A stretch of DNA of 64,000 bases, from positions 123,157-187,156 of the forward strand of contig WFMF01000350.1 of NCBI GenBank assembly GCA_011033025.1, given 5' to 3'. This DNA comes from Beroe forskalii. Its lineage: Eukaryota; Ctenophora; Nuda; Beroida; Beroidae. This document shows positions 35,401-47,200 of the stretch, in pieces (position 1 is the first letter of the stretch; every line of letters begins with the position of its first letter). The translations under genes were made by a program, and so were the position numbers. Under the pieces are notes generated by a model. It did not search any database, was not told the DNA's origin, and worked only from the letters and a program-made list of their open reading frames with translations.

Positions 35401-37519
35401 GCGCAATAACATTTCAGTATAAGTCCGCTTTTTGACTTTGATTTACGTCCGCTTTTTGTTTCCGAAAGGAAGAAAGGTCCTTCAATTGCACAATAAAATC
35501 GAAGTCTCTCAAAGAGAACTAACTACTAAAAGAGCAACACGAAATAAAAATGGGAGATGTAACACCTTATTAGAAGGCAGTACAATAACCTCACTATTCG
35601 TGAGAAAGTAGGGAGTTGATGCACATTGAAATGGTGTATTATATAACAAACCATGATCACCCCCACTATGAAGTCCCTTATTCACCATACGTAGTACACA
35701 CCTTACTTTTAAACAAAGTGATCAGTAAAACACGCATACTAAAATGTCTGTGAATGAGAGTAAATTAAATATATATTTAAAACGAACAATACCCAGCGCA
35801 CCTGGGGCATATTTACACACCATTCCAAAAGTACGCGGCTCGTTTTAAAGCCACGTAGTAGTGCGGTTAACGGATTGAGGAATAGGAGTTGAGAGTGACG
35901 TCATTATCAGGAATTGAAATGGGGAATTGTTGACATAAAACCGCTTATTTTTCAAGCCTATTTTTTAACAAACACACAAAAGCTTTTGTGTGTTTACAGA
36001 CAAGCATCGTCCCAGCGCTTTTGTCCTATATCATAAACTATTGTCAGAAACTTTGCATTGTTATTGTTTAACCTAATATTCAACCATTGTTAAGGATGTA
36101 TCTGGTACAATTCACATCGAGTACAATCTGAATATCTATGGTTTAAACCTACGTGTTCTGTAGAAGAAAAAAGTTTCAGGTTCACATTTTTACAATTCCT
36201 TCATTTTTAGTTGGAAGATTCGCAAGAAATATATGCATTATGCAAATCGCATACATAACTAGTTGAGTACCTTACTCAATCCAACACGGAAAATGCCACG
36301 AATAATAGACCACCTTATCATGGCAAGTGAGAGAGCATTATTTGTTTATTCAATAGAATTGAAGCGGCCATTGTGTATATGATAGACTGAACGACACTTC
36401 TCTAATTTCTTAAATCTATTGTTTGGAAACGACCAAGGGTTAACGTTCAGATAATGGGTGGTTGAATATGACGCCACATCACAGTTTTATATATAGGATA
36501 TTGGTGACATCACAAAGCCATCTTGTTTCACATATTTCCCTACAACACTCACCTAGATAAGTGATGAACCCTGCAATATCAGTGCAGAACTCTGTGTCCG
36601 GAATGAAGAAGGAGTGTTCCTTGGTCATGTGTTTCAGGTTCTTCTCCATCGACTGACTCCAGTGACAACAGAATAGGCATTCGTTGACACCCAGCCCGTC
36701 GAAGTCTTCCAACTCTTCCTGAAACAACGAAATATCAAATAAGTAACTAAAAACTTCTTCAAAAATAATTATAAAGATTTCATCTCGTTTTCGTTTGATT
36801 TTTGAATAATCAATATAAAACAAGGTTATTCAAATTCTATCTTCCCAAACCAAGACCTCATCAACATCTGACATATGCGATGACACCTCTGATACACTCT
36901 CCTTCTCCCCACTAAGAGCCCTTTGTCGCTCCTTTTCTGTCAAACTGTTACTGTTACTCAACACGGACTCTATTTCCTCTGAAGCTCCAACCACTTGGAG
37001 GTGTTTCTTGGACCGTTTGTGAGAGTTGAGCGAGTTTTCAGAGCTGAATTTCTTCCTGGGGATAAGTTTTTGTTACAAATTTTCTCGCCAATCTGAGTAA
37101 TGATCAATGCTCATGGGCATCAAGAACTCAAAACACAATTCCACCGACAGTAACATTTTCACTGACCTGCAACTGCTACAGTAATGTTGATGCACCATTT
37201 GACTCTCTGCTTCTTTCTTCTTCTGCTCCAAAACCTTTGCTTTGAACTCATCAGGAGATACTGGAGGTAGAGATACTATCTGAAATCGGTTTGATAGTAG
37301 ATCAACATTCAATACATATAATTTTAAAAACCTTTTTAATATAAGATTGAAGCTGAAAAGGTCTTGATTCACATAAAGGTGTTATCCATTTTTTTGTTGT
37401 CAACAAACCTTTCTTTTAAGATTATACCAATGCCAGTCTGATTTATGGTGCTGTCTCTGCATGTCATTATCTTTGAAGCTCACTTGGCATGCCAAGCAAG
37501 TAAACAACTCAGAGGCCAT
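32443..37519 (-). CDS. ZNF622: ZNF622/REI1-like 60S ribosome-biogenesis zinc-finger protein, 8 exons
   Basis: Homologue of yeast REI1 and human ZNF622 (ZPR9), cytoplasmic factors in late 60S subunit maturation. Exons: 37409-37519, 37167-37279, about 36857-37055, 36553-36718, 34945-35005, 34487-34664, 33345-33481, 32443-32599; together 373 aa ending in TAG. Human ZNF622 is 477 aa; the shortfall lies mainly in the acidic linker. Visible motifs: N-terminal finger C8-x2-C11-x12-H24-x5-H30 followed by WYNLKRK, which fits the DWHRYNLRRK family signature; a second finger CSSCRKKF...HKRSKKH; a third finger CLFCCHW...HMTKEHSFFIPD; a fourth CLKCGNEGKQF...HMVDKGH; then YSDFYDFSSSYPD, LPNGARVGHRSMKIYYKQ and NYKAIGW, all diagnostic. 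The exon 3 donor could be three codons further downstream. Introns 3-5 and 7 carry repeats. Its start lies 289 bp beyond the PIGW stop on the same strand. Confidence 0.95.
32600..32910. repeat. Inverted/tandem CTCTTATTGGT repeat in ZNF622 intron 7
   Basis: Three direct copies of GAGAGCTCTTATTGGTNGGTT (32610-32690), then inverted counterparts (AACCAACC/ACCAATGA and mirrored CCAGCATCTAGGTGCTGG hairpins) to 32910. The array starts about 10 bp from the last-exon acceptor, so it contributes to the branch-point region. Confidence 0.65.
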
Positions 37520-37808
37520 GTTGCCTGGCTCAAATTGTTAAGATTGAGTGATCGAAAAGAGAAGTATGTATTGTGCAATCTATGCTTCTGCTCTGTCAGA
37601 GGCAAAACAGTTTAAAGTCAAATCAGTATATCATATTATGAATCAAATTAATTCAATGATGTATAATGAATCAATAACATTTTATCTATGGTCAAGCCAA
37701 ATAATATGATCAATTGTACTATAATACATCATCATTTCTTAATTTCAAATATCTGATTATGTTAAGTATCGTAATGAATGTAAAACACCCTTGAATAGTA
37801 AAATTAAC

Positions 37809-39272
37809 TCACCAAAATTTAGTGTTTATATTATAAGTGAAAAAGATTTCAGTTATGCCACTTACAACAAAGCCATAGCCGAATATGATGATAAAGGCTA
37901 CATATTGAGAAACACTGCCAGTCTTGATGGATAGATTAACCAAACCAGTGAGAACATTTCCAATGAGGAAGAAGAATAGCTGATTTCTGTTAATTGCAGA
38001 TAACAAGCAAGAACATGATGGAATAGATTTTCTTTTTGAACAAGCTTTGCACTGTCCAGGAATTAAAGGGGCATCCTCATTTGAGAAACTTGCACAAATC
38101 ATGTCTACAAAGTGGGACCCAAGCAGCAATGCAGTATTATGCATGACTTGCCAAAAGATAAATGTTAAGTTTGATATCATTCTACTTGATTTATCAATGT
38201 ACATGTTCATGAAATATGTCAAAGAGCCACTAACTATAACAATTGTGCACAAATTTACTGAAAGTTTCATTTGATCAAGCCAAGTTTTTCTATCTTTGAA
38301 AATCAGCATACCAACTTGGATACCAAACAGGTACAAAGAACAGTAACCAAATGTAGAAAAAAATCCTGGTCTGTTGGCATGAATGAAATTTCCTGTATAT
38401 AAACAATCTTTATTGTCACCAACAATGATCCAATCTTTGAATTGTCCAATGGTTAGAAGTGCCTGATATGATAGGCCAATGATTAGAGCTAGGATACTAG
38501 GAAATTTTGATATGCATTTTGGTGCCACAGAAAATAATATTGTCATAAATAGTTTCACACAAGCTAATGTGAAAAAGAAGTTCCAATGTTTACCATACTC
38601 TTCTTCTGATACTGAATAGTTAGTCATCCAGGTTACAAACAGTCTTCCACAGCCTAATGCTATAAGCATTGAACATGATACAAGACATTCTTTAATTCTT
38701 TTTAAAATGGATATGTTTGTTTGGATATTTCTGGCCTCTGGTGCAACTAGTGCATGAGAAAATATGAAAGATCCAACACCTGTGTCCATCAGAGAAAATC
38801 CTGATGTATATCTTTTATGAAACTTCTGGGGAAAGACTTGAGGGAAGTCAACTGCAAGGATCACAACAATAGTACACAAATTTACTAATGCTCTGTAAGT
38901 ATTGAGAAAAGGCAAGCCATGCTCTGTCAAAGGGAAATAATCTTCAAGAGAAGAGCCTTTGTGTTTCCCAAAGTAATGAAGTAGAATCAAAGAAGCCATC
39001 AAAAGTGTTATAAACAATGAAGTATTATAGTTAGAGAGCATTGTGAATGATAGAATGATAGGGGCTAGTATACTGAAACAGTCAATTATAAAGGAGCCAT
39101 AAAGGTTTGAAATAAAGGTGGGCAAACATTTACGGATTGATTCTCTGAATATCAAGCATAATGGTCCAATGAATGTTGAAAGAGTTACCATCCAGTAGGA
39201 GTCCAAGGTCAATGACATCCAACTAGGCTGGTTTTCCTCTATGTGAAGGAGAAATTGTTGTTTAGATTTCAT
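37809..39272 (-). CDS. PIGW: GPI-anchor inositol acyltransferase PIG-W
   Basis: ER multi-spanning enzyme that acylates the inositol ring of GlcN-PI during GPI-anchor synthesis (yeast GWT1). The reading frame is open from 39443, but I choose the ATG at 39272: the seven bases before it follow a good acceptor (pyrimidine-rich, ending cacttaacag at 39280-39289), so the upstream codons look intronic and a 5'UTR intron is likely. The product is 487 aa against about 504 in human. Family signatures: ILAVDFPQVFPQKFHK, the MDTGVGSFIFSHALV block, a LGCGRLFVTW...EYGKHWNFFFTLA block, HANRPGFFSTFGYCSLYL, NRNQLFFFLIGNVLTGLVNLS and a terminal FW dipeptide like the human protein. About a dozen hydrophobic segments are visible. 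All coding sequence is in one exon. The first non-coding exon was not located. Confidence 0.94.
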   Translation of the reverse strand: MKSKQQFLLHIEENQPSWMSLTLDSYWMVTLSTFIGPLCLIFRESIRKCLPTFISNLYGSFIIDCFSILAPIILSFTMLSNYNTSLFITLLMASLILLHYFGKHKGSSLEDYFPLTEHGLPFLNTYRALVNLCTIVVILAVDFPQVFPQKFHKRYTSGFSLMDTGVGSFIFSHALVAPEARNIQTNISILKRIKECLVSCSMLIALGCGRLFVTWMTNYSVSEEEYGKHWNFFFTLACVKLFMTILFSVAPKCISKFPSILALIIGLSYQALLTIGQFKDWIIVGDNKDCLYTGNFIHANRPGFFSTFGYCSLYLFGIQVGMLIFKDRKTWLDQMKLSVNLCTIVIVSGSLTYFMNMYIDKSSRMISNLTFIFWQVMHNTALLLGSHFVDMICASFSNEDAPLIPGQCKACSKRKSIPSCSCLLSAINRNQLFFFLIGNVLTGLVNLSIKTGSVSQYVAFIIIFGYGFVVSGITEIFFTYNINTKFW

Positions 39273-41272
39273 TCTCTTCCTGTTAAGTGAAAGCAATGGA
39301 TAGTTAGGTACCTGATAATTGCAAAAACATTTAGTAGATGGGCATGGCAAATGGAAGCAATATTTGTAAAATGTAATAGAGCAAATAATATGAATACAAT
39401 ACTGATGTAAGCAATCAACTAATATGTTGAAGTGATTGATCATTGATACAGTGAAACATCAATAAACAATATACAACTCCGTTAACCATTTCATTATTTG
39501 ATAGGTTCCAGTAGCATGATTTTACACTTTTAAGCTACAGCAAACACACTTTTTTGTTTTGTTTGAATAAAAATCATATAAATGACAAATGTCCCTTCAT
39601 TTCATGATTCTACTCAAGACTGGTCATGAGATTATTCTAAAAATGTGCACCAAGCATTCCATTTCTGATAAAATGCTGCCCAGGTCTCCCCTGCTTTTTA
39701 AATTAGATACACTAACTCTGCGATTTCAACGTGAGCATCTAGTTAAATGAAACTTTAAGTATTGAATTTGCCCTAGCCGTTTGAATTTGAATTGAATAAG
39801 TTTGAGCACCAGCACATGTTAATTGCTGCTACGAAAAGTCAAAGTCAAACGGTGTTCCCCATGATATTTTGGGAGTTGGGAACTGTTTGGTACTTTTCGC
39901 AATTTACAAAACATTTGTTCATGTTGGACGTTGTTTGACCCACTGAGAGTCAGCGCGCGGCGCTAAATTGAAATTCTCAGTTCTCACGAGAGTCCGTCAA
40001 CGGCACAAAAAAGTTATATTGATTTTACCCTCCATCGGCGGCTGCGGCATGCCGCTTGCATCTGACAATCATACAAATTTGATGTTCAATACGTGTCTAG
40101 CAAGTCATTTAATTTTATGTATGTACGCCGCGCAATAACTTAGGCCGCGCAAACAGGCAAACTACAGTCTGCGTTCGGAAGCTGTCCATGCCCTATTAAA
40201 GTTGATGTTTATTGATGTTCACAGGGGCGTGTCGAACTCATATATGCGCGGCTTAAGGCTTTTCAATGCGTAGCTCACTACCTGTTAATGACAGGCAGAG
40301 AGCCGCGCACAATTGTCGATTACGCCGCGCATTGAAAAGCCGCGCACCTAGCAGTTCGACACGCCACCGTTATTCTTAAACGTCATCATTTAAGTTTCAT
40401 TTAAAAATTCCGCCTTAAGAACGTAGACAAGGTATATTATTTTATGATATCAAAAGCAAAGAGAATCAGTTCCAAAAGCAATAGTGAATAGCGTAAGTTA
40501 CGAAATGCTAGCTCTTAAAATTAAAGCAGAAGGCACTATTATTTAAAGCAGAAGTAAACTTTTCTCAACTTACTAAGATTTATCATTATTTATTATCATT
40601 AAATTTAATATTATCCAGAAATATGGTAACGGTAAACTAAAGTTGAAAATGAAACAGACTGTGTCACAAACTCAGGTGCAAGATCGAAATGCAAGAATGT
40701 TTTTTAAAGTTAAACAAAATCTAAATATGATTTTAAAGGAAAAAGTAGCGGTGTATTTACATTGAGAATAGATCAAAAAAGTCTTAGGAACAATCATGCC
40801 ACAAAAACATTTTTTTACATTTAATAAAATGAAATGAATGTTATAATAAACAACTTATTATGTACAGAATAATATAAGAGCTTAAGACTAAATAACACAA
40901 ACTGACAAATAAATTTGAGATATTAACGGATAGCCTATTTGAATATGATTTCAGTTAGAGAGAATCACAAGGAGTACCCGCTGCACTCGCAGAAAATTTC
41001 ATTTTTCGCGCCTATGGCCTAGGAAGTTGGGACACCATCCGAATTTATCGTAAGGCGAATACCAAAAATTAACCATGTCGCCATATTAATATTTTCGGGC
41101 GCTAAATTTTCAATTGAAAACTAAAAGGCCTCACAAATCGTATATATCTCTTCAAGGGACAAGCGAAGGATATCAAAATCCTTCTGCTTTCATCTTTTGA
41201 TTCCTGCAAGAAATCAAATTTAAATTCTTCAGTCTTTTGATCAAGTCCAGCCTCTCCTGGGAACATATCATT
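39273..41272. other. Intergenic/upstream region between PIGW and the adaptor gene
   Basis: No supported coding exon. It should hold the PIGW 5'UTR exon and promoter and the 3'UTR of the adaptor gene. Contents: a GC-richer stretch at 39940-40180, a 140-bp inverted-repeat element (40226-40365), and AT-rich sequence after 40400. Confidence 0.5.
40226..40365. mobile_element. MITE-like inverted-repeat element upstream of PIGW
   Basis: Ends GGCGTGTCGAACT and AGTTCGACACGCC are perfect inverted repeats. The inversion continues inward with GCGCGGCTT...CTTTTCAATGCG on the left, matched by CGCATTGAAAAGCCGCGC on the right. 140 bp, no coding capacity. No clear target duplication seen. Confidence 0.6.
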
Positions 41273-44200
41273 CTAAGCGTTACAATAACACGATAACTTC
41301 ACCGGGAGCCGGTCAGCAGACGCCGAGTAATGGTTAACAAGTTTAGTGATATCGGGGAAGGCGGGACCATCTTCTATCGCGTACCACGAGGGGTTACCAC
41401 CCCTTCTACTGATCTGGAAGTGCTTCACCTGGCCTGAATCAGAATTAGAATAAGAGTTAGAACTAGAATTAGAATTAGAATTAGAACTAATTATATGCAG
41501 TCTAATCGCAGTCTAAACGCATCAAATCGATTGCAATGTCAGACCGTTAGGTAGTCACTAGTCACGATAACTTAAAAAGTAAATTGAAAAATATCAAAGT
41601 CATGATTTGAGTTCTTACATGTACCCATTAATTGCCAACTATAAAATATGCCCACCTGAGTGCGCCATGCTCAGCACGAAATCCCCCACACTACTCGTAC
41701 TACTCCTCACAAGAAACAATCCATCTGACAACCCATGGGAGTTGAGGAGGGAGTTAGCAGCATCCCGGGGTATAGGACCGTGGAACCAGGGCTCCAGACT
41801 ATGAGAGGGAACGGCAGGGGAGGAGGGAGTGGTGGAGGAGGGGGAGAAGGGGAAGGAGGGGGCGGCACGCCGTGAGTCAGTGCGCGGAGGAGGACTGATG
41901 GGCGTGTGTTGGTCGCTGTGTACGGAGTCAGAGCTGTCGTATTGCCGCATGTTCGCCAGCCAGTGTTGCAGGTGCTCTGGGGGTGAAGAGAGGGTGAGAA
42001 ATTGAGGAAACTTGTGGTGTTGAAATGGGAGGGGTAATCTCTATACATCACAATCTGATGCCCAGATGGTGGCAACTGGTCAGCCAAAAAGAAGCATTAG
42101 GACCATCGAGGTTTCTCTGATGTTCCAAAAATTAAGTTATCACATTCAATTTCAAGTTTCAACTGAAGACCAACCTGCTTTACTGGGCTGATCATCCTCA
42201 ATATACTCGTACATAACTTCATCACTTGCTGTACTTCCCATACTGTAGTGAGGGTTAGGGAGGTTACCATGCATACCACCAGGGTTACCATGCATACCAC
42301 CAGCGTTACCATGCATACCACCGTGAGCACTACTGTTGCTATGGATACCAGCGTAACCATAGTCACCGTTTGTTGACTGTCCAACATCATCTCTCCCATC
42401 TGCAATGTTCATTTCATTCAAATCCAGGACATATATGTGAGATTTTATGTTGAGAAGATTATGCGATTTGACCATATTTGAATGACGATCAATGTCAATA
42501 CAAGAGTATCATAAATCAATATTCAATATTTTCGAGATTTCAAATCAGACCGAAATGCACAATAACAATAAATAACAAAATGTGATACCGTTTCAGAAAC
42601 AACAGTCGAGGCGATTTTTCTTCACCTAAAATCAAGAAATTGAACTGAAAATTCCCTGGACTTACCAGGGCTTTCCCTGAGCAGCGTATCGTGCCATGAC
42701 CGGGGTGGAGGCCCTGCGGAGGAGGCGTTTGAGGCGTGTCTGGAGGTGGAAGAGGCTGCGGAAGAGGCGGGAGGGGGCAGATGAAGAGGGTGTCGGGGAG
42801 CCAGCTCCTGTCTCCGCCTCATGTCCGGCACATCAGGCTGCCCGGCAGTGTTTACTGTGTTAGCAGTGGTAGCAGGCTCAGTTCGTCTCATGAGTGTGCT
42901 GGAGCGGGGAGGAGGGAGGACCAGATCTCCTTGTCTTGGAATGCCTTGTGGCATCACTGGGATGCCTTGTGGCATCAATGCAATGCCTGCTGGCATCACT
43001 GGGATGCCTTGTGGAGGTGGCATCATGCCAGATCCACCACTTCCAGCGGAGGTGTTAGAAGTAGTCCTGTTCCGGTGTTGGGAAGCTATCAGAGAGTCCT
43101 TCCTGGAAGGCAGAGGAGGCACCTGGTAGTTACTCGCCGGAGGGATGACAGGAGGAGGAGCTCTCATGGGACCAGGGATCCGGGATGGAGGGACTGGAGT
43201 CCCCTGAGTGGCTGGTGGAGACAAGGGGTCATGAGGTGCTTGGTAGGTGGGAGGTTTAGGAGGTACTCTCATGGGGGCACTTTGGTTGGGAGTGCGCTGG
43301 ATGGGGGCAGCGTATTTAGCAGATTGTTGCTGGTCTTGAGACTGCAGTGGAGGCGGCATCATGGGTTGCTGTGGAGACAGCATAGGTTGCTGTGGCGACA
43401 TCAGTTGCTGTGGAGACATCATAGGTTGCTGTGGTGGCATCATAGGTTGCTGGGGAGCGTTGCTAAACTGTTTTGGAGGAGGTACAGGCATGTGCCCATC
43501 TGGTGCCTGTCTAACAGGAGGTGTCTGGCCGGGTTCAGGAGGGCGCTGAAATACCAGCGCTGCCGCTAAATCCTGAGCTCTCTGGTGAACAGACCCAGAC
43601 CTTGCTGGAGGGGCTGGGTGTGCAGCAGCAGGGACCTCAGGAGCCACTATTTGAGGACATGTCACTGACCTGTTCATCTTGCCAGGAGCAGGCTTAGTGG
43701 CTGGCTTAGGAGGCGGAACCTGGCTTATCAAACCAGACGATGTTTGAGACTTCTTCAGCGTTTTGTTCAGCATGGAAGTCAGCTCTGAAACTGAACTAGA
43801 TCGCTCCTGGCCCTCAGCCACATCTACTTTCTTGCTCGGAGGGGCAGCTGACACCTCCTCTTTTTGAGCATTGAGATTCTTCACCAGCTCGGATATCTTT
43901 GACTTCTTGGGAGCATCTGTCTCCTCCAGTAGATCAGGGGGAGGAGGAGGCAGGTCGTCTACAGGCAGACAGTGTTCTGGAGAGGCAGGGGTGGGGGGTC
44001 GGGGCTGGTAGGGGACAGCTTCAGGGGGAGGGGTGGGGGAGCGAGGTTGGTATGGGGAGGTGGGGGAGAGGGGGGTGGCGTCCGCAGAGGGCGTGGAGTC
44101 TGTCTTTGGAAGGGTTTGGTCGGAGTAACAGATGGTTCTGGGATGTCAGCTGAAGTGACTGAGTTCCCTCGTTTGACTGTGCCTCGTAGGTTTTTAGCAA

Positions 44201-47200
44201 GTTGAGCTTGAGCCTCAGCGAACCCAGTCTTGTTAGGCACGAAGTCCTTTTCCTTGTCCTGTAGTGTGTAGATGGCACCGTGACTCGCAACGGGTTGTAC
44301 GGGCTTCCCTGGCTCCAGGACGGGTTTAGGTTTCGCTGGAGGAGGAACTGGGATTTTAGATCTCAGGGCAGGTTTTGGTGAAGGAGCAGGTTTTGGAGCT
44401 GCGATGGGTCGTTTCGGTTTGGGACTGGGAGGTGGAGGGGATCGCATCCGCATAGCGGCTTTGGCTGCTTCCTTTTCAGTCTTCTCTCGTTTTGCTCTTT
44501 CCTCTGCCTCAAGTCTGGCTTTTTCCTCCCGTTTTGCTCTTTCTTCTGCCTCAATCCTCGCCTTTTCAGCCTCCTGAGCAGCTTTCTCTGCCTCAACCCT
44601 TTCCTTTTCCAGTCTCACAGCCTCTTCATGAGCCTGGACCTTCTCAGCGTGGATTCGCTCTATTTCCTGTGTCACCTGAACAGATTAATGAATAATGGTG
44701 TGATGGAGAAATGATACTTCTTACTGTTAGCTTCATCTAGGGGACTAAAATTGTGTAGGACGAAATTTTTATTTTGGGCTCCCTAAACTGCATTTTTTTG
44801 GGGTCAAAAATATTTAACCATCGTTACCTGTAGCAACACAGTAGCCCTGTTCTCAGGAATCTTATCGCCGTGTTTTACCACTCTCAGAGCATGGTACCAC
44901 TTCATAAGATCCTGGTCATTGTCAGCAGCAATACACTTCATGTCCTTCAGAGATACCGTACTGGTAGCCGGCTGAGAGGGGTATATAGGAATTAGAAAGG
45001 AGTAAGGAAATAAGGGGTTATATGGAAGGGGTGGACAGTAGAGAACGAAAGAGAAATGAAAAAGGGTCAGATTAGAACTTGAAAATGGTTCAGGTGATGG
45101 TCAGGGCAATGGTAACAAATCGTGTTTCAGTTTCTGTTTCCATTTCTGAATTTCGGTGTTCTTCCAGTCTGCCAGATTATGTTTGAATGACTGATCAGTG
45201 ATAAAAACTACCTTGAGGGAGATAGCGTGCTCAGTTGGAGCTTTATGTTCCGCCTTAGCGTCAACACAGAAGTAGATAGAGACATCTTGCAGGGTCGTGA
45301 GACAGGTCAAGTCTTGAGGCGCCTGGAATTAAAACTCGTGTTTATGCCAGAAAAGCTCTCAAAGATGTGAAGTTGTTTCTCAGAATTTAGAAACAAAAAA
45401 GCTGAAAATACAAGGAAAAATGAATTATTTGTCCCTTAACCAAGATTCTATAACTCTTAAGTTGGCAAACATGCAGTTAAAATATACCCCCTCCCCTGCT
45501 GATGGTATTTAATTTTTCTTCTCATCTATTCTATTGATCTTTTCTCCTCCTCACTCACCCTGCTCTTTCCCTTAGTGGAGTAGTAAAGTCCGGAGGATCG
45601 TAGGATGAAGTACTTCCTTGACCAGCTGTGTTTGTTGTCCTTGAAGTGAAGGTATCCTTCCAAGGGAGGGGCTTTGTCTCCGAAATACTCCTCGGAGGGG
45701 AGGATGTTGTTAATACCAGGCGACTCTCGTTAGAATAAAATTTAGAAATTTAATTTAGAAATTTAATACCAGGTGACTCTAAGACTCTTGTTGGAATAAA
45801 ATTTAGAACTTAGGATTATTATTAAATTTGGTATTCGAACTACATTTGAACCACGAAATTATTGATCGACAATATTTTGAAATACATTCGCTACATTTTC
45901 AAGTTGTTTCTAATTATAATCGTTGCTGTTCAACTTCAACAGTATCTTTACTTGAACAGTAACGAAAATAATTAGAAAAAAATTAAAAGGTAGGTAGCGA
46001 ATATTTGAAAATATTCGATCGATAATATCATCGTTAGATCCAAGCTCGAATCTTAACACCGATTTAAAAAGCATCCGTTTCAAATAGAGCAAGAAAACTG
46101 AGCTGTGAACACGATAAATATATGCCTCTCTGAGCTCAACAGAGTTTATATCACTTAGCTAACGCATATAACAGACATAAGTAGCTGCTTTATAAACGGC
46201 AACGCCCATGCTATATCAAGTTCTAAATATATCATGGATCTATCAACACTTTATAATTGGGAACACCCCCAATCTAAATCCAAGTCAAATTTACTCAGAA
46301 ACAAAGCTAAACATAGAAATTTTGAGACGTTCTGCGGGTTATGACGCTTTTTATAGGGGATTGTAAGTGAATATCACGTGATATTTCAATCTTATTACAT
46401 CGTTAAACAGACCCCTCCCTCATTACCTTATTCGGGAATTATTTTGAATGTAGGAGAACATGATTAGGTAGAAGAAAGGGGCCCACGCACTTATAAAAGC
46501 CCGTGAAAATGAGAACACAAATCATTACCATATAAGGTAATAAAATGTGCTCTCCGTACAATATGAACGCCATGACAACGCACGATCTATATAAAATACT
46601 CCTCGGTTAGAACTTCCTCAACTTGATCACGGGACTTTCCTTTGACTCGTTCCAGGATGCTGCTCGGAAAAAACATCTGCAGAAGAAGTGAAACAAAACG
46701 TAAAACACTCACGAGAAACTATACTATAAATCCAGGAGAGAGAAATCATATATTTATATATATGTGCAATAATTTGCTCCCCAAGAAGCGAATCATAGAA
46801 TTTTATATAGCAGCTCCTAGATTGTCTGAGGGTGTTGCGCAAGATGGTTTAATGAGCTAGCTCTATTTTTATATAATATTAAATATCTGGGAATATATAT
46901 CGAGAGGGATGGGAATTGTCGTCGTTTTGCGTCTACAAACGTCACTATTAAATCTCGTGACGGTTACCCGGTTGACATGTATTTTGTACTTGACGCACGC
47001 TGAGCGCTGAACGCTATATAAATATAATTGAGCTGCAGGGGGGAGCAGTGGAGATGTCGTGCGGCGTTTTATTCGTCCGAAGGGTGGTTATGATTTCGTA
47101 TTGTAGACTGATTTTTTTTTGTGTTTTGGCAGAAAATGAATTAAATATATGGTTCATACAAATCGTCTGAAAGTGAAATGGTTTATGGAAGTGCGCGCTA

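Noticed and set aside
42736-43569. 277-codon plus-strand frame opposite the proline-rich exon
   Set aside because: Gly/Arg/Trp-rich shadow of the proline codons on the other strand.
44021-44290. 89-codon minus-strand frame
   Set aside because: The third frame of the adaptor exon. It joins neither the upstream nor the downstream conserved parts.
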